Shown here: piece after piece, positions 8,188-16,117 of the stretch | Layout: every line of letters starts with the position of its first letter | How positions within the stretch are numbered: position 1 is the first letter of the stretch | Origin: Actinomycetota bacterium | GTDB taxonomy: Bacteria > Actinomycetota > Actinomycetes > Mycobacteriales > JACQDL01 | Assembly (NCBI GenBank): GCA_016201065.1 | Contig: JACQDL010000050.1 | Coordinates: 1-33,636, forward strand | Direction of reading: 5' to 3' | DNA length: 33,636 bases | Notes under the pieces: model-generated | Database searches by the model: none | The model's input: the letters and a program-made list of their open reading frames with translations, nothing else | Told to the model about the DNA's origin: nothing | Made by a program: the position numbers and the translations under genes

Positions 8188-8595
8188 TCAGGTGACTGTG
8201 TCCAGCGGCGTGAGCCGGGCCCGGGTCGGCGCCGCGACGGCGTGCCCCCGACAGACCGGGGCGGCACCCAGCAGGAAGGCGGCCGGCTCCCGGCAGTGCC
8301 GGTCCTCCCGGTCGTGGTCCCAGGTGGTGCCGCACACCGTGCACCGTGACCGGCCGGCCGCGGTGACCAGGGTGGCGCCATGCTCGGGGCAGACCCCCCA
8401 GCCCAGCGAGCACGACCCGGGTGGCGCGTCCAGCCGTTCGGCAACCGCCAGCAGCGCCCGCACCTGGTCGACGATGCCGGGGATCGCGTCGACCACACGC
8501 CGCAGTTCCCCGGCGGGTGCCGGCCCGGCGGTGGCCCGCTCCAGCGCCGCGATCGCCTCGCGCAACAACACGATGGTCTCCGCGGTCGTGCTCAT
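8188..8595 (-). CDS. Small Cys-rich (zinc-ribbon-like) hypothetical protein
   Basis: A 135-residue protein. Residues 1-55 are a helical segment (ETIVLLREAIAALERATAG). The second half has Cys/His pairs: CSLGWGVCPEHG, then CTVCGTTWDHD, then a later CREPAAF and CRGHAV. This pattern suggests one or two zinc-binding ribbons. I recall similar proteins in Micromonosporaceae and Streptomyces, without a known function. The ATG at 8593-8595 has GGAGGG about 7 bases upstream. It is divergent from the XRE/TPR regulator at 8961, which may control it. Confidence 0.75.
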   Translation of the reverse strand: MSTTAETIVLLREAIAALERATAGPAPAGELRRVVDAIPGIVDQVRALLAVAERLDAPPGSCSLGWGVCPEHGATLVTAAGRSRCTVCGTTWDHDREDRHCREPAAFLLGAAPVCRGHAVAAPTRARLTPLDTVT

Positions 8596-8960
8596 CCCGT
8601 GCCCTCCGGTCGATGCTGGTGGCGGGGCGTGGCGGCGGCCGGGGGAACCACCACCACGCCCCCTCGACCCGGTCCGGACGGGTCTACCCGCGTCGGGCGC
8701 GTCCGGCCGGGGAGCCCACGTCGCCCCGAAGGGGCGGGGCCGGTGGATGAGCGGACAAACACACCCTTCCGGTCACTTGACGTGAGCGTCTCCTACCGTT
8801 GCGTGCCCGGTCGGGTTCGGCGACCCTGGTGGCCGGTGAGTTTCGGGCATCGCGATTCCCGGCCGGACCGGGAAGATTTGGTGACGGTGGGTGGCGGCAC
8901 GATTGCGCGGTACCGTCGATCCGCCGACCGCTCACCGACGAACCCGCCGCAGAGAGGACC
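8596..8960. other. Divergent intergenic region
   Basis: The region between the Cys-rich protein and the XRE regulator must hold both promoters. A TTGACG hexamer at 8777-8782 and a TACCGT at 8911-8916 are possible promoter parts, but they are not correctly spaced with each other. No convincing operator palindrome was seen. Confidence 0.45.
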
Positions 8961-10448
8961 ATGACCGACACGTCACGCAGCCTCCGCCAGCAGCGCGCCC
9001 GGCTCGCCGAGCAGATGCGACGCGCGGGCAAGGACTGGGTGGAGATCGCCGAGGACTTCCGGCGGCGCTACCGCGTGAACGCGCGGGTCGCTCTCCGCAT
9101 GGCGCACGGCTGGAGCCAGCGCGAGGTCGCTGACCGGTGGACCGCCCGGTGGCCGGACGCGCCCAAGACCTCGAAGAACATCTCGTACTGGGAGGTCTGG
9201 CCCAGTTCCACCGGGCACGAGCCGTCGCTGGCCGTGCTGGACCGGCTGGCGCAACTCTACGAATGCGGTATCCCCGATCTCCTCGCCGACCTAGCCGACT
9301 ACCGGGCCGATCGCCAAGCCCACCATCCGGCCGGCGATCGTGCCAACTCCGGGCCATTTGCCGGATTTCTGGACATCTCCTGGGACGAGCCGTCCCCCGC
9401 CGGGCTACCGTGGCTGGGCAGGTCCGGGGAGGTGCAGGGGGACGCGATGGAACGGCGCCGGCTGTTGCAGTGGGCAGCCACCGGCCTCGGTTCGGGCGCG
9501 TTCGGCCTGTCTTCGGAGTCGGTGCGGCAACTCCTCGATCTCGCGCTGACCAGCGCGCAGGAGCCGCGGACCCCGGAGGAGTGGGAGATCACCTGCGCCG
9601 ACCACCTGTACGCCATCCGGACCCGGCCACCGGCCCAGGTCCGCGACGATCTCGCCATGGACCTGCTCGCGGTGCGGCAGCAGATCGACGCCGCGTCCCC
9701 GGGCCGGGAGGCGATCGAGTTGCACCGGGTCGCGGCGATGCTCGCGATGCTCCAGGCCAACGCGTTGACCCGCCTGGGTGAGCACGGTCCGGCGATCCGC
9801 TGGTGGCGCACCGCCCGCACCGCCGCCGACGCGACCACCGACCGCGACCTGCGGGTGCTCGTCCGCGCCGAGGAGGCGGGTTTCGGCCTCTACGGCCAGC
9901 GTGACCCGGACACCGTGCTGGTGCTCACCGAGCAGGCGCGGCGGATCGCCGGCCCACGCCCCTCGGTCGGGTCGGCGAAGATCGCCTCGACCCAGGCCAA
10001 GGCCCTGTCGCTGCTCGGCCGGCATGAGGAGGCCCGCCGGGCCCTGAACACCCTCGTCACCCTGAGCGAGGCCGACCTGCGGGCGACCGGGCCGACCTTC
10101 TGGACCCGGGACCAGGTCGACTTCACCGCGAGCTGGGTGCATGCCGGCAGCGGCGACGAACCGGCCGGCGACCGCGCCCGCGACCACCTCACGACGTCCG
10201 CGCTCGACTACCAGTACCGCGTCAACACCCAGTTGCACGGGGCGCTGTGCACGGTCGTCAACGGTGGCGTGGACCAGGGGGTGCAGCGGGCGGCCGGCGT
10301 GCTGGACGCGCTGCCGGTCACCTTCCGCAACACCATGATCGCCGAGACCGGCCGGATGGTGCTGCGTGCCGTCCCGCTGGAGCAGCACACCCGCCCGGCC
10401 GTGACCGACCTGCGCGGCATGCTCGCCCTCCCCGTGCCCCGGAGTTAG
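8961..10448 (+). CDS. XRE-family regulator with TPR-like C-terminal domain
   Basis: A 495-residue protein. Residues ~30-100 hold an XRE-like helix-turn-helix (RMAHGWSQREVADRW, then NISYWEVWPSSTGHEPSLAV and LDRLAQLYEC). Residues ~160-490 are all-helical with repeated Ala/Arg/Leu-rich hairpins typical of TPR-like sensor domains in actinobacterial regulators of this size. The ATG at 8961 follows GAGAGGA; the frame is open upstream, but that segment is not protein-like. Such regulators usually act near their own gene, here probably at the divergent promoter at 8596-8960. The ligand is unknown. Confidence 0.85.
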   Translation: MTDTSRSLRQQRARLAEQMRRAGKDWVEIAEDFRRRYRVNARVALRMAHGWSQREVADRWTARWPDAPKTSKNISYWEVWPSSTGHEPSLAVLDRLAQLYECGIPDLLADLADYRADRQAHHPAGDRANSGPFAGFLDISWDEPSPAGLPWLGRSGEVQGDAMERRRLLQWAATGLGSGAFGLSSESVRQLLDLALTSAQEPRTPEEWEITCADHLYAIRTRPPAQVRDDLAMDLLAVRQQIDAASPGREAIELHRVAAMLAMLQANALTRLGEHGPAIRWWRTARTAADATTDRDLRVLVRAEEAGFGLYGQRDPDTVLVLTEQARRIAGPRPSVGSAKIASTQAKALSLLGRHEEARRALNTLVTLSEADLRATGPTFWTRDQVDFTASWVHAGSGDEPAGDRARDHLTTSALDYQYRVNTQLHGALCTVVNGGVDQGVQRAAGVLDALPVTFRNTMIAETGRMVLRAVPLEQHTRPAVTDLRGMLALPVPRS

Positions 10449-10750
10449 CCCGGACCTTGCCCGGACCGGATTCCAGTCGGGTGGGCGGGGATCAGGTGAG
10501 CGTCGTACGGGCGATCGTCCCGGTCCCTCTCCCTCTCCCTCTCCCTCTCCCTCTCCCGGTCCCGGTGTCGGCGATGACGCTGGGGTTCCAGGTCTCCGCT
10601 ATTTGTCAACGAGACGTCGTGCGAGTCAAGAATCTTTGATGTGGTTCGATCCTGCTGGACTCCATGGAGGTGGTTGAAGGCAGCGCCAAGCGGCGCTGGC
10701 GTACCCGCGTGACCGATCAGGCTCTGTCAACGGGTCCAGGGCGGCATCCG
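10449..10750. other. Left edge of the defence island; no gene
   Basis: No credible gene is present. The stretch includes a CCCTCT hexamer tract and a less GC-rich segment around 10595-10660. Neither IS ends nor a clear attachment site were found. It separates the chromosomal-style XRE regulator from the island. Confidence 0.5.
10525..10554. repeat. Hexamer repeat, CCCTCT x 5
   Basis: Five perfect copies of CCCTCT are flanked by CCCGGT on the left (10519-10524) and by two CCCGGT copies on the right (10555-10566). The purine/pyrimidine asymmetry is strong. Confidence 0.95.
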
Positions 10751-11116
10751 TCAGCGGTCCTTTCCGTCTGACAGCAGACGCAGCACGGCCGTGACGTCCC
10801 GCAACCAGCCGTGCAACTCAGCGGTGGTCGGTGCCAGTTCGTAGCTGTGGTGGTGTGCTGCCCGGCACAACCCGGACCAGGCGATACGGGCCCGCACCGC
10901 GACCTCCTCGTCGGCGTAGAACGGTAGGGCGAGGAGCTGGTGCCGCATCGGGCTGCCGGCCAGGGTGGGTTCGGTGCGGTTCCAGTACCCTGCCAGGGTG
11001 TCCTCCAGGGCCGCCCGGGTCAGCACCACGCAGCCCCTTTGCCAGCAGCTCCGCATGCTCGGTGGCGGTCCAGCGAGCAACCTCGCGGTCAGTTCGAGCA
11101 ACTCGGGCGGGGTCAT
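10751..11116 (-). CDS. Small helical partner of the zinc-hook ATPase
   Basis: A 121-residue, probably all-helical protein. Its start overlaps the ATPase stop as ATGA (11113-11116), so the two are translationally coupled and probably work together. The segment ARIAWSGLCRAAHHHSYEL, ending in HGWLRDV, contains Arg followed by a run of His (R-x4-H). That spacing fits the R-x4-6-H motif of HEPN RNases, but the surrounding residues are not the classic RNxxxH, so the assignment is speculative. I recall similar small proteins next to ATPase genes in actinobacteria, with no established function. Confidence 0.7.
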   Translation of the reverse strand: MTPPELLELTARLLAGPPPSMRSCWQRGCVVLTRAALEDTLAGYWNRTEPTLAGSPMRHQLLALPFYADEEVAVRARIAWSGLCRAAHHHSYELAPTTAELHGWLRDVTAVLRLLSDGKDR

Positions 11117-13596
11117 GACCGCCGCAACCCGTCAACCAACCGCCGGGTGTAGTCGACCAGGCCACCCAGCGACGGGATGTTGCCGGTGCCGTGCACCCCC
11201 TTGTTGAGCACCGTCACCACCTGCGGCGAGGAGCGGTCGAGCCGCCGCAGCTTCTCGTCCGAGACATCGGTGCGCCCGTCGCCGCCGAGCGCCAGAGCAA
11301 GCAGCCGGCGGGTGCGGTGCTGCTCAGCGAGCATCCGTTCCGTTTCGGCAAGCGGCACGCCATTGGTCAGGTGACGGCGGCGGATCACCTCGTGGCAGGC
11401 GTATTCGATGGCGTCGCGGAGCAGCCCACAGACGATACGCACCCGTGCCGCCTGGGCCATGCCCTCATCCTGGGTGATCGCCCGGGCGTCGTCCAGGTAC
11501 CGCAGGGCAGGGTCGCCGTTCCCGTCCGATGCGACCATGACCCGCGACCCCGGCAAGCGGCTGATGGTGACGATCCGCGCCGGGATCTGGAGCAGCCGCG
11601 CCGCCATCGGCAGCCGGTCGTCATGGGTGAAGACGATGACCTGGCGGTCCCGGGCAACTACGGCCAGCGCTTGCGCGAGGCCGTGGACCTTCGCCGGGTC
11701 CATGGACTGCACCGGGTCGTCGATGACGAGGAACCGGAACGGGCTCTCCGGCATCGTGGCCCGGGGCAGGAACAGTGCCAACCCCAGCGAGTGCAGTTCT
11801 CCCTGACTCATCACCCCCAGGGCGGCACTGGGGACACCGTCAACGTTGACGTCGAGTTCGACATGACGCTGACTGCCGGTGCCGGCCAGCCGGACCCCTG
11901 CCAGGTCGACGTTGCTTTCCTGGCGGAGGGTGTTCCAGATCTCGGTCGCCTGCGCGACGACGGGAGCAAGACGATCGTTGCGGACCTGGTCGGCGACGAT
12001 TTTCAGCCAGGCGATCGCCTTCTGCAGCGCGGTGTACAGCCGGGCGGCCTGCCGGCTGTCGCGCTCCGTCTCGACCCAGCCCCGCAGCCGGTCGGCGATG
12101 GGCTGCCACCGTTGCTGGCGGCGTTCCAGCGCGTGTCGGGCCGCCACCTGGGCGGGGTGCAGGGCGGTGAGGAGCTCGTCGTACGCGGGCAGTGCCGCCG
12201 CGACGACCGTCACCCCATCGTCGGCACCGGCACCGGCACCGGGGCCGGCAGCAAGCAGGTCGTCCCACTGCCGCCACCGTGCCCGCAGCTCGCCGAGGTG
12301 CACCCTATCGGTGGTGAGGTCCAGATCGAGCAACCCCGGTGACACCGGGAGCCGCTCGCGAAGCGCGCGGCGGGCTGCGCGTTCGGCGCCGTGGGCCTCA
12401 TCCATCCGCGTCGCGCGTGTGGTCAGCCGTTCCAGTTCGGCGCGGGCCTGTCGCGCCCACTCCTCGTCGAGGGTGCGGCCACCGCAGACCGGGCACGGCT
12501 GGTTTGGGTGACCCTGCTGGTGCTGGAGCGCGTCACGCAGCAGGGCGGCGATCACCTTGGCTTCCTCGGCGGGGGTGCCGGCCAGATCGTCGATGTCCCG
12601 CAGGGCTGCGCGTAGCCGTTCCACATCGGCGGCGATGACGTCCCGCTCGGGGAGTTCAAGGACGTCGAGCTGCCGCAGCGGGGTGGCCGAACGATCACTG
12701 GCCCGGTCGTCGGCGGTGGCCAGCTCCACGAGCCGCTCCAGGTCGGCGGCCTTGCCGGCGAGCGCGTCCTCGGCCTGCCGGGCGCGGGGATCGGGGTGTG
12801 TGGCGAGCATGTCCCGAAGCGCCGGCAGATCTGCGGCCGCCATGGCGCGCTGATCGTTCATCTCCTTGCGTGCGTCCTTGAGCATCTTGTCGATCTTGAC
12901 CAGCTGATCCAGTCCGAGGATGCGGTGCAGGGAGTCGTGGATCTCGCTCGGTCTGCCATCCAGCAGCCCGCCGAGCTCGGCGTAGGACAGGAACGGGCGG
13001 TACAGCTCCATCGGGCGTTCCCAGCCGAGGTCGGCGACGGACCCCCGGGGTTCGCCGGTGACCTGGAGGAAACCGCTCCAGTCGGTGAGTTCGCCACCGG
13101 TCGTCCACCGGCATTCGATGGTGGCGGCTTGGCGTTGTCCGTCAACGCCAAGCCGGATCCGGATCGCTGGCGCCTCGTCGGTGTGCAGATTTCGCCAACT
13201 TTTCCACCAGACGTCGCTGCGTCCGGCCCACCGCTTGTTGTTCCCGGTGAGGGCGAACTCGGCGGCCTCGGCGAAGCTGGACTTCCCCGACCCGTTGCGG
13301 CCGGTGACGATCGTCAGTCCGGGTCCCGGGTGCAGGTCGAGTGTGGTGGTCGGTCCGATACCCCGGAAACCGGTCACCTCAATGCCGGCGAGATAGGTGC
13401 CCACCCGGGTCGGGGACTGTTCGTCAGCCGGCGGTGGCGCGGGTCTCGGCGGCACCTGCCCACCGAGCGTCGCGCGGAACTCGTCCTCACCGAGTACGGC
13501 GCCGAGGATCAGGTTGGTGGCGATCTCGGGGAGGGCGGCGTCATCGAGGCGCCCGAGGAGGATCTGGTCGACTGTCACTGGATCGGGGGATTCCAT
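11113..13596 (-). CDS. Rad50/RloC-like zinc-hook ABC ATPase
   Basis: An 827-residue ABC-type ATPase with these landmarks: Walker A GRNGSGKS (99-106), Cys-Pro-Val-Cys (368-371) between arginine- and glutamate-rich helices (a Rad50-style zinc hook), signature MSQGE (596-600), Walker B FLVIDDP (622-628), D-loop SMD (631-633) and H-loop His658. It resembles Rad50/SbcC with short coils. A ~170-residue tail follows the H-loop and contains R727-x3-E731 (LLRDAIEYACHE), His760 and His802. RloC and PrrC anticodon nucleases have an Arg-x3-Glu plus His triad after an ABC ATPase and are linked to type I restriction loci; this similarity is inferred. The ATG at 13594-13596 is preferred because GAGGG lies about 9 bases upstream; the frame is open to 13746. 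Confidence 0.85.
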   Translation of the reverse strand: MESPDPVTVDQILLGRLDDAALPEIATNLILGAVLGEDEFRATLGGQVPPRPAPPPADEQSPTRVGTYLAGIEVTGFRGIGPTTTLDLHPGPGLTIVTGRNGSGKSSFAEAAEFALTGNNKRWAGRSDVWWKSWRNLHTDEAPAIRIRLGVDGQRQAATIECRWTTGGELTDWSGFLQVTGEPRGSVADLGWERPMELYRPFLSYAELGGLLDGRPSEIHDSLHRILGLDQLVKIDKMLKDARKEMNDQRAMAAADLPALRDMLATHPDPRARQAEDALAGKAADLERLVELATADDRASDRSATPLRQLDVLELPERDVIAADVERLRAALRDIDDLAGTPAEEAKVIAALLRDALQHQQGHPNQPCPVCGGRTLDEEWARQARAELERLTTRATRMDEAHGAERAARRALRERLPVSPGLLDLDLTTDRVHLGELRARWRQWDDLLAAGPGAGAGADDGVTVVAAALPAYDELLTALHPAQVAARHALERRQQRWQPIADRLRGWVETERDSRQAARLYTALQKAIAWLKIVADQVRNDRLAPVVAQATEIWNTLRQESNVDLAGVRLAGTGSQRHVELDVNVDGVPSAALGVMSQGELHSLGLALFLPRATMPESPFRFLVIDDPVQSMDPAKVHGLAQALAVVARDRQVIVFTHDDRLPMAARLLQIPARIVTISRLPGSRVMVASDGNGDPALRYLDDARAITQDEGMAQAARVRIVCGLLRDAIEYACHEVIRRRHLTNGVPLAETERMLAEQHRTRRLLALALGGDGRTDVSDEKLRRLDRSSPQVVTVLNKGVHGTGNIPSLGGLVDYTRRLVDGLRRS

Positions 13597-13749
13597 TTGA
13601 TGTGTCCCTCGGCGGAAGTGGGGAAGTGGAAGCTGGCTGCGTTCCACGGCGCCGAGCGGCGATGCGGAGACGGGTGCCATGCACACGTCGTGGAAGTGCG
13701 GTGGATCGATGACAGCACCAGACCATCGACAACGCGAGTCGATCATGTT

Positions 13750-13785
13750 GTCTCTTGCTGATAACTAGGGTTATCGGCAAGAGAC
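13750..13785. promoter_or_regulatory. 16-bp inverted repeat in the island's divergent promoter
   Basis: The left arm GTCTCTTGCTGATAAC (13750-13765) and right arm GTTATCGGCAAGAGAC (13770-13785) pair at 15 of 16 positions around a 4-base centre. It lies between the divergent ATPase (start 13596) and methyltransferase-like gene (start 13860). Its position suggests an operator that controls both arms. It could be bound by the HTH at the N-terminus of the gene at 13860, which is inference. Confidence 0.8.
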
Positions 13786-13859
13786 TTGTTCTGCTTCCGC
13801 GCTGTCGTTACTGTCAGCACTCACTCGGTTCGGTGGAGACGACAGGCGGAGGTGAGTCA

Positions 13860-16109
13860 GTGCCGAGCGCGACCATGCTTCCCGGCTCACTCATCTCCAT
13901 GCCGGAGATCGCGGAGTTGGCGGCGGTGAAACGCCCGGTGGTCACCACCTGGCGCCGCCGCCACCCCGACTTCCCCACCCCGGCCGCCGGAGACACCGCA
14001 CGCCCCCTGTTCGACGCCCGCAAGGTCGTGGACTGGCTGGTCGGCACGGGTCGGGCCGAGCGCGACAGGATCGAGGCCGACCTGCGGCTGCACCTGCTCG
14101 CCTGCCTGACCGGCGACGCCGCGTCCGAGGTGGTGTCCGACCCGTCATCCGCCCAGCCGTCCGGACAGGTCTCTGGGCGGATGCTGTCGCCACGGCAACT
14201 CATCGGCGCGATCACCGCGTTGATCTGCCTGCGTCACCTCGACGACGAGCCGCTGCACGCCGAGCCGGAGCAGGCCGGACCCGAGCACGCCGGACCCGAC
14301 GCCGGCGGGCGGTGTCTGGCTGGTTTGCGCGACCGGGCCGCCCACCTCGATCCCGGCGACACGCTGCTGCGCGGCGAGATCGACGCGATCCCGGACGGGC
14401 TCGGCTGGCTGCCCACGGTCGTTGACGAGCTGATCGAGGCCGGGTGGGGCTGCCGGGGAGCCTACGAGCAACTCCTCGCCACCCGGCACCGGCTCGGTGT
14501 TCCCGACCTGTTCGTGGACACCGTCACCGCGCCGCTGGCCGGGCTCATCGCCGGGTTGGCGGGAGTCGGTGAGCACGCGGACCGGCACGGTGCGGTGCGG
14601 CTGGCCGTGCCCGACGCCAGTGGTGGTGACCTGGCGCTGGCGGCCCTGGCGCAGGTCGGCGACGAGCAGGTGGGTGAGGAGACGCTGGTCAGCGTCGTCG
14701 TCGCGAGTACGGACCGGTTCCTCGCCCGCCTGGTGGTGCGCCGGCTGCTGGTCCACGGCCTACCCCGATCCGGGGTCACGGTCACGGGCGGCGGGACCTC
14801 AGCCGTGGGCACCGCTGCCGGTGCCGATGTGGCGCTGCTGCACCTGCCATACCGGCCGGGTGAGGAGCGGGGCTCGACCAACCCACTCGACGAGGTGTGG
14901 GCCGCCGCCCAGGCGCTCGCCCCCGGCCAGACCGCGGTCGTCCTCGGGCCGGCGGAGCTGCTCGTCGGTGCGTTGCCGGCGCACCACCCCGCCTGGCCGG
15001 TCCGCCGTGACCTGCTCGAAAGCGGCCGGATGGAAGCGGTGATCCACCTGCCGGGTGGGCTGGTGCCGTTCCGCCCCGGATACCAGACCGCGGTGTGGGT
15101 GCTGCGGCACGAACCGCAATCACCGTGGCAGGGGCGGGTGCTGCTCGCCGACGTCGCCCACCTGCCGCTGACCGCCGCGCTCGCCGACACCCTGATCTGG
15201 GACGTCATCACCTGGCGGCGGGACGGGCACCACCCCCAGGACCACCTGCGGGCGCACGCGGCGCAGGTGGCGGTCGCCGCCCTGCTCCGCCCGCAGGTGC
15301 CGCTGACCACCCGCCGCCCCGTGGGGCCTCGGGACATCGCCGCCGACCCCCGGCCCGCCGTCGCCCGGGTCGCCGAACTGGAGGCGGAGCTCAACCAACT
15401 GGCCTCCACCGGAGGCGACCAGGCACCGCTGCGCAGCGGCCTCGCCACCCGCGACGACCCGACAGGGCGGGTGAGCCAGTCGGTCGGCACCCTGATCACC
15501 AACGGCCGGCTCATCGTGCGCAAAGGAAACCGGATCGACCCCGCGCACCTCGCACCGGACGGGCAGCACCCACTGCTCGGCGCACCGGAGCTGACCGGGG
15601 GGGTCCCGGTCGGGAGTCGCCGCATCGACCGGGCGGTGCTGGCCACGACGTACCCGAGGGTCGAGTTCACCGAACCTGGCGATGTGGTCGTCACCCTCAC
15701 CCCACGGCTCGGCGTCCACCTGGACCGGGATGGTTTCGCGGTGGTTGAGTTCCCCGCACGGGTGCTGCGGGTCCCGGCCGGCGCCACCGAACACCTGCGC
15801 CCCAGGGTGCTCACCGCCCTGCTGAGCAGCCTCGGCGGTGCGACGGGGCGGGCGAGCGGTGCCGTCCGCTCCTCGCACCGGCTGGAGGCGCTGCCGATCC
15901 CGGAGTTGCCAGCCGGGGAGGTGGCGCGGCTGGATGCACTGCTCGCGGAGATCGACGAACGCCGGGACGCGGTCCGCCGCCAGTTGGCGTTGCTCGACGA
16001 ACTCGACCGCATCGCCACCACCGGCCTCGCCGTTGGCAGGCTGACCATCACCCCCGACACCGCATCCACCACCGGACACCGACCCGCACCGCCGAGGAAA
16101 ACCCGATGA
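13860..16109 (+). CDS. Inactive N6-methyltransferase-like protein: HTH, dead MTase and HsdS-like tail
   Basis: A 749-residue protein. Residues ~13-62 are a winged/HTH domain (MPEIAELAAVKRPVVTTWRR, DFPTPAAGDTARPLF). I recall this type in front of actinobacterial N-6 DNA methylases. Residues ~220-420 follow the fold of such methylases (VIHLPGGLVPFRPGYQTAVW matches the post-motif-IV strand). The SAM-binding motif I is replaced by AVRLAVPDASGGDLALAA, and the catalytic NPPF/DPPF by LLHLPYRPG (326-334). Residues ~540-725 resemble half of an HsdS subunit, ending in LPIPELPAGEVARLDALL and a long helix. It is probably a non-catalytic DNA-binding protein. GTG 13860 has GGAGG seven bases upstream. The stop is close to the hsdM start. 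Confidence 0.75.
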   Translation: MPSATMLPGSLISMPEIAELAAVKRPVVTTWRRRHPDFPTPAAGDTARPLFDARKVVDWLVGTGRAERDRIEADLRLHLLACLTGDAASEVVSDPSSAQPSGQVSGRMLSPRQLIGAITALICLRHLDDEPLHAEPEQAGPEHAGPDAGGRCLAGLRDRAAHLDPGDTLLRGEIDAIPDGLGWLPTVVDELIEAGWGCRGAYEQLLATRHRLGVPDLFVDTVTAPLAGLIAGLAGVGEHADRHGAVRLAVPDASGGDLALAALAQVGDEQVGEETLVSVVVASTDRFLARLVVRRLLVHGLPRSGVTVTGGGTSAVGTAAGADVALLHLPYRPGEERGSTNPLDEVWAAAQALAPGQTAVVLGPAELLVGALPAHHPAWPVRRDLLESGRMEAVIHLPGGLVPFRPGYQTAVWVLRHEPQSPWQGRVLLADVAHLPLTAALADTLIWDVITWRRDGHHPQDHLRAHAAQVAVAALLRPQVPLTTRRPVGPRDIAADPRPAVARVAELEAELNQLASTGGDQAPLRSGLATRDDPTGRVSQSVGTLITNGRLIVRKGNRIDPAHLAPDGQHPLLGAPELTGGVPVGSRRIDRAVLATTYPRVEFTEPGDVVVTLTPRLGVHLDRDGFAVVEFPARVLRVPAGATEHLRPRVLTALLSSLGGATGRASGAVRSSHRLEALPIPELPAGEVARLDALLAEIDERRDAVRRQLALLDELDRIATTGLAVGRLTITPDTASTTGHRPAPPRKTR

Positions 16110-16117
16110 GGAGCACC

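Noticed and set aside
11191-12342. A 383-codon plus-strand open frame opposite the ATPase
   Set aside because: It is antisense to the conserved Walker B, signature and H-loop region of the ATPase and has no family features.
13597-13746. N-terminal extension of the ATPase to a start at 13746
   Set aside because: The extra 50 residues are not protein-like and would run to the edge of the inverted repeat. The ATG at 13596 has a good ribosome site.
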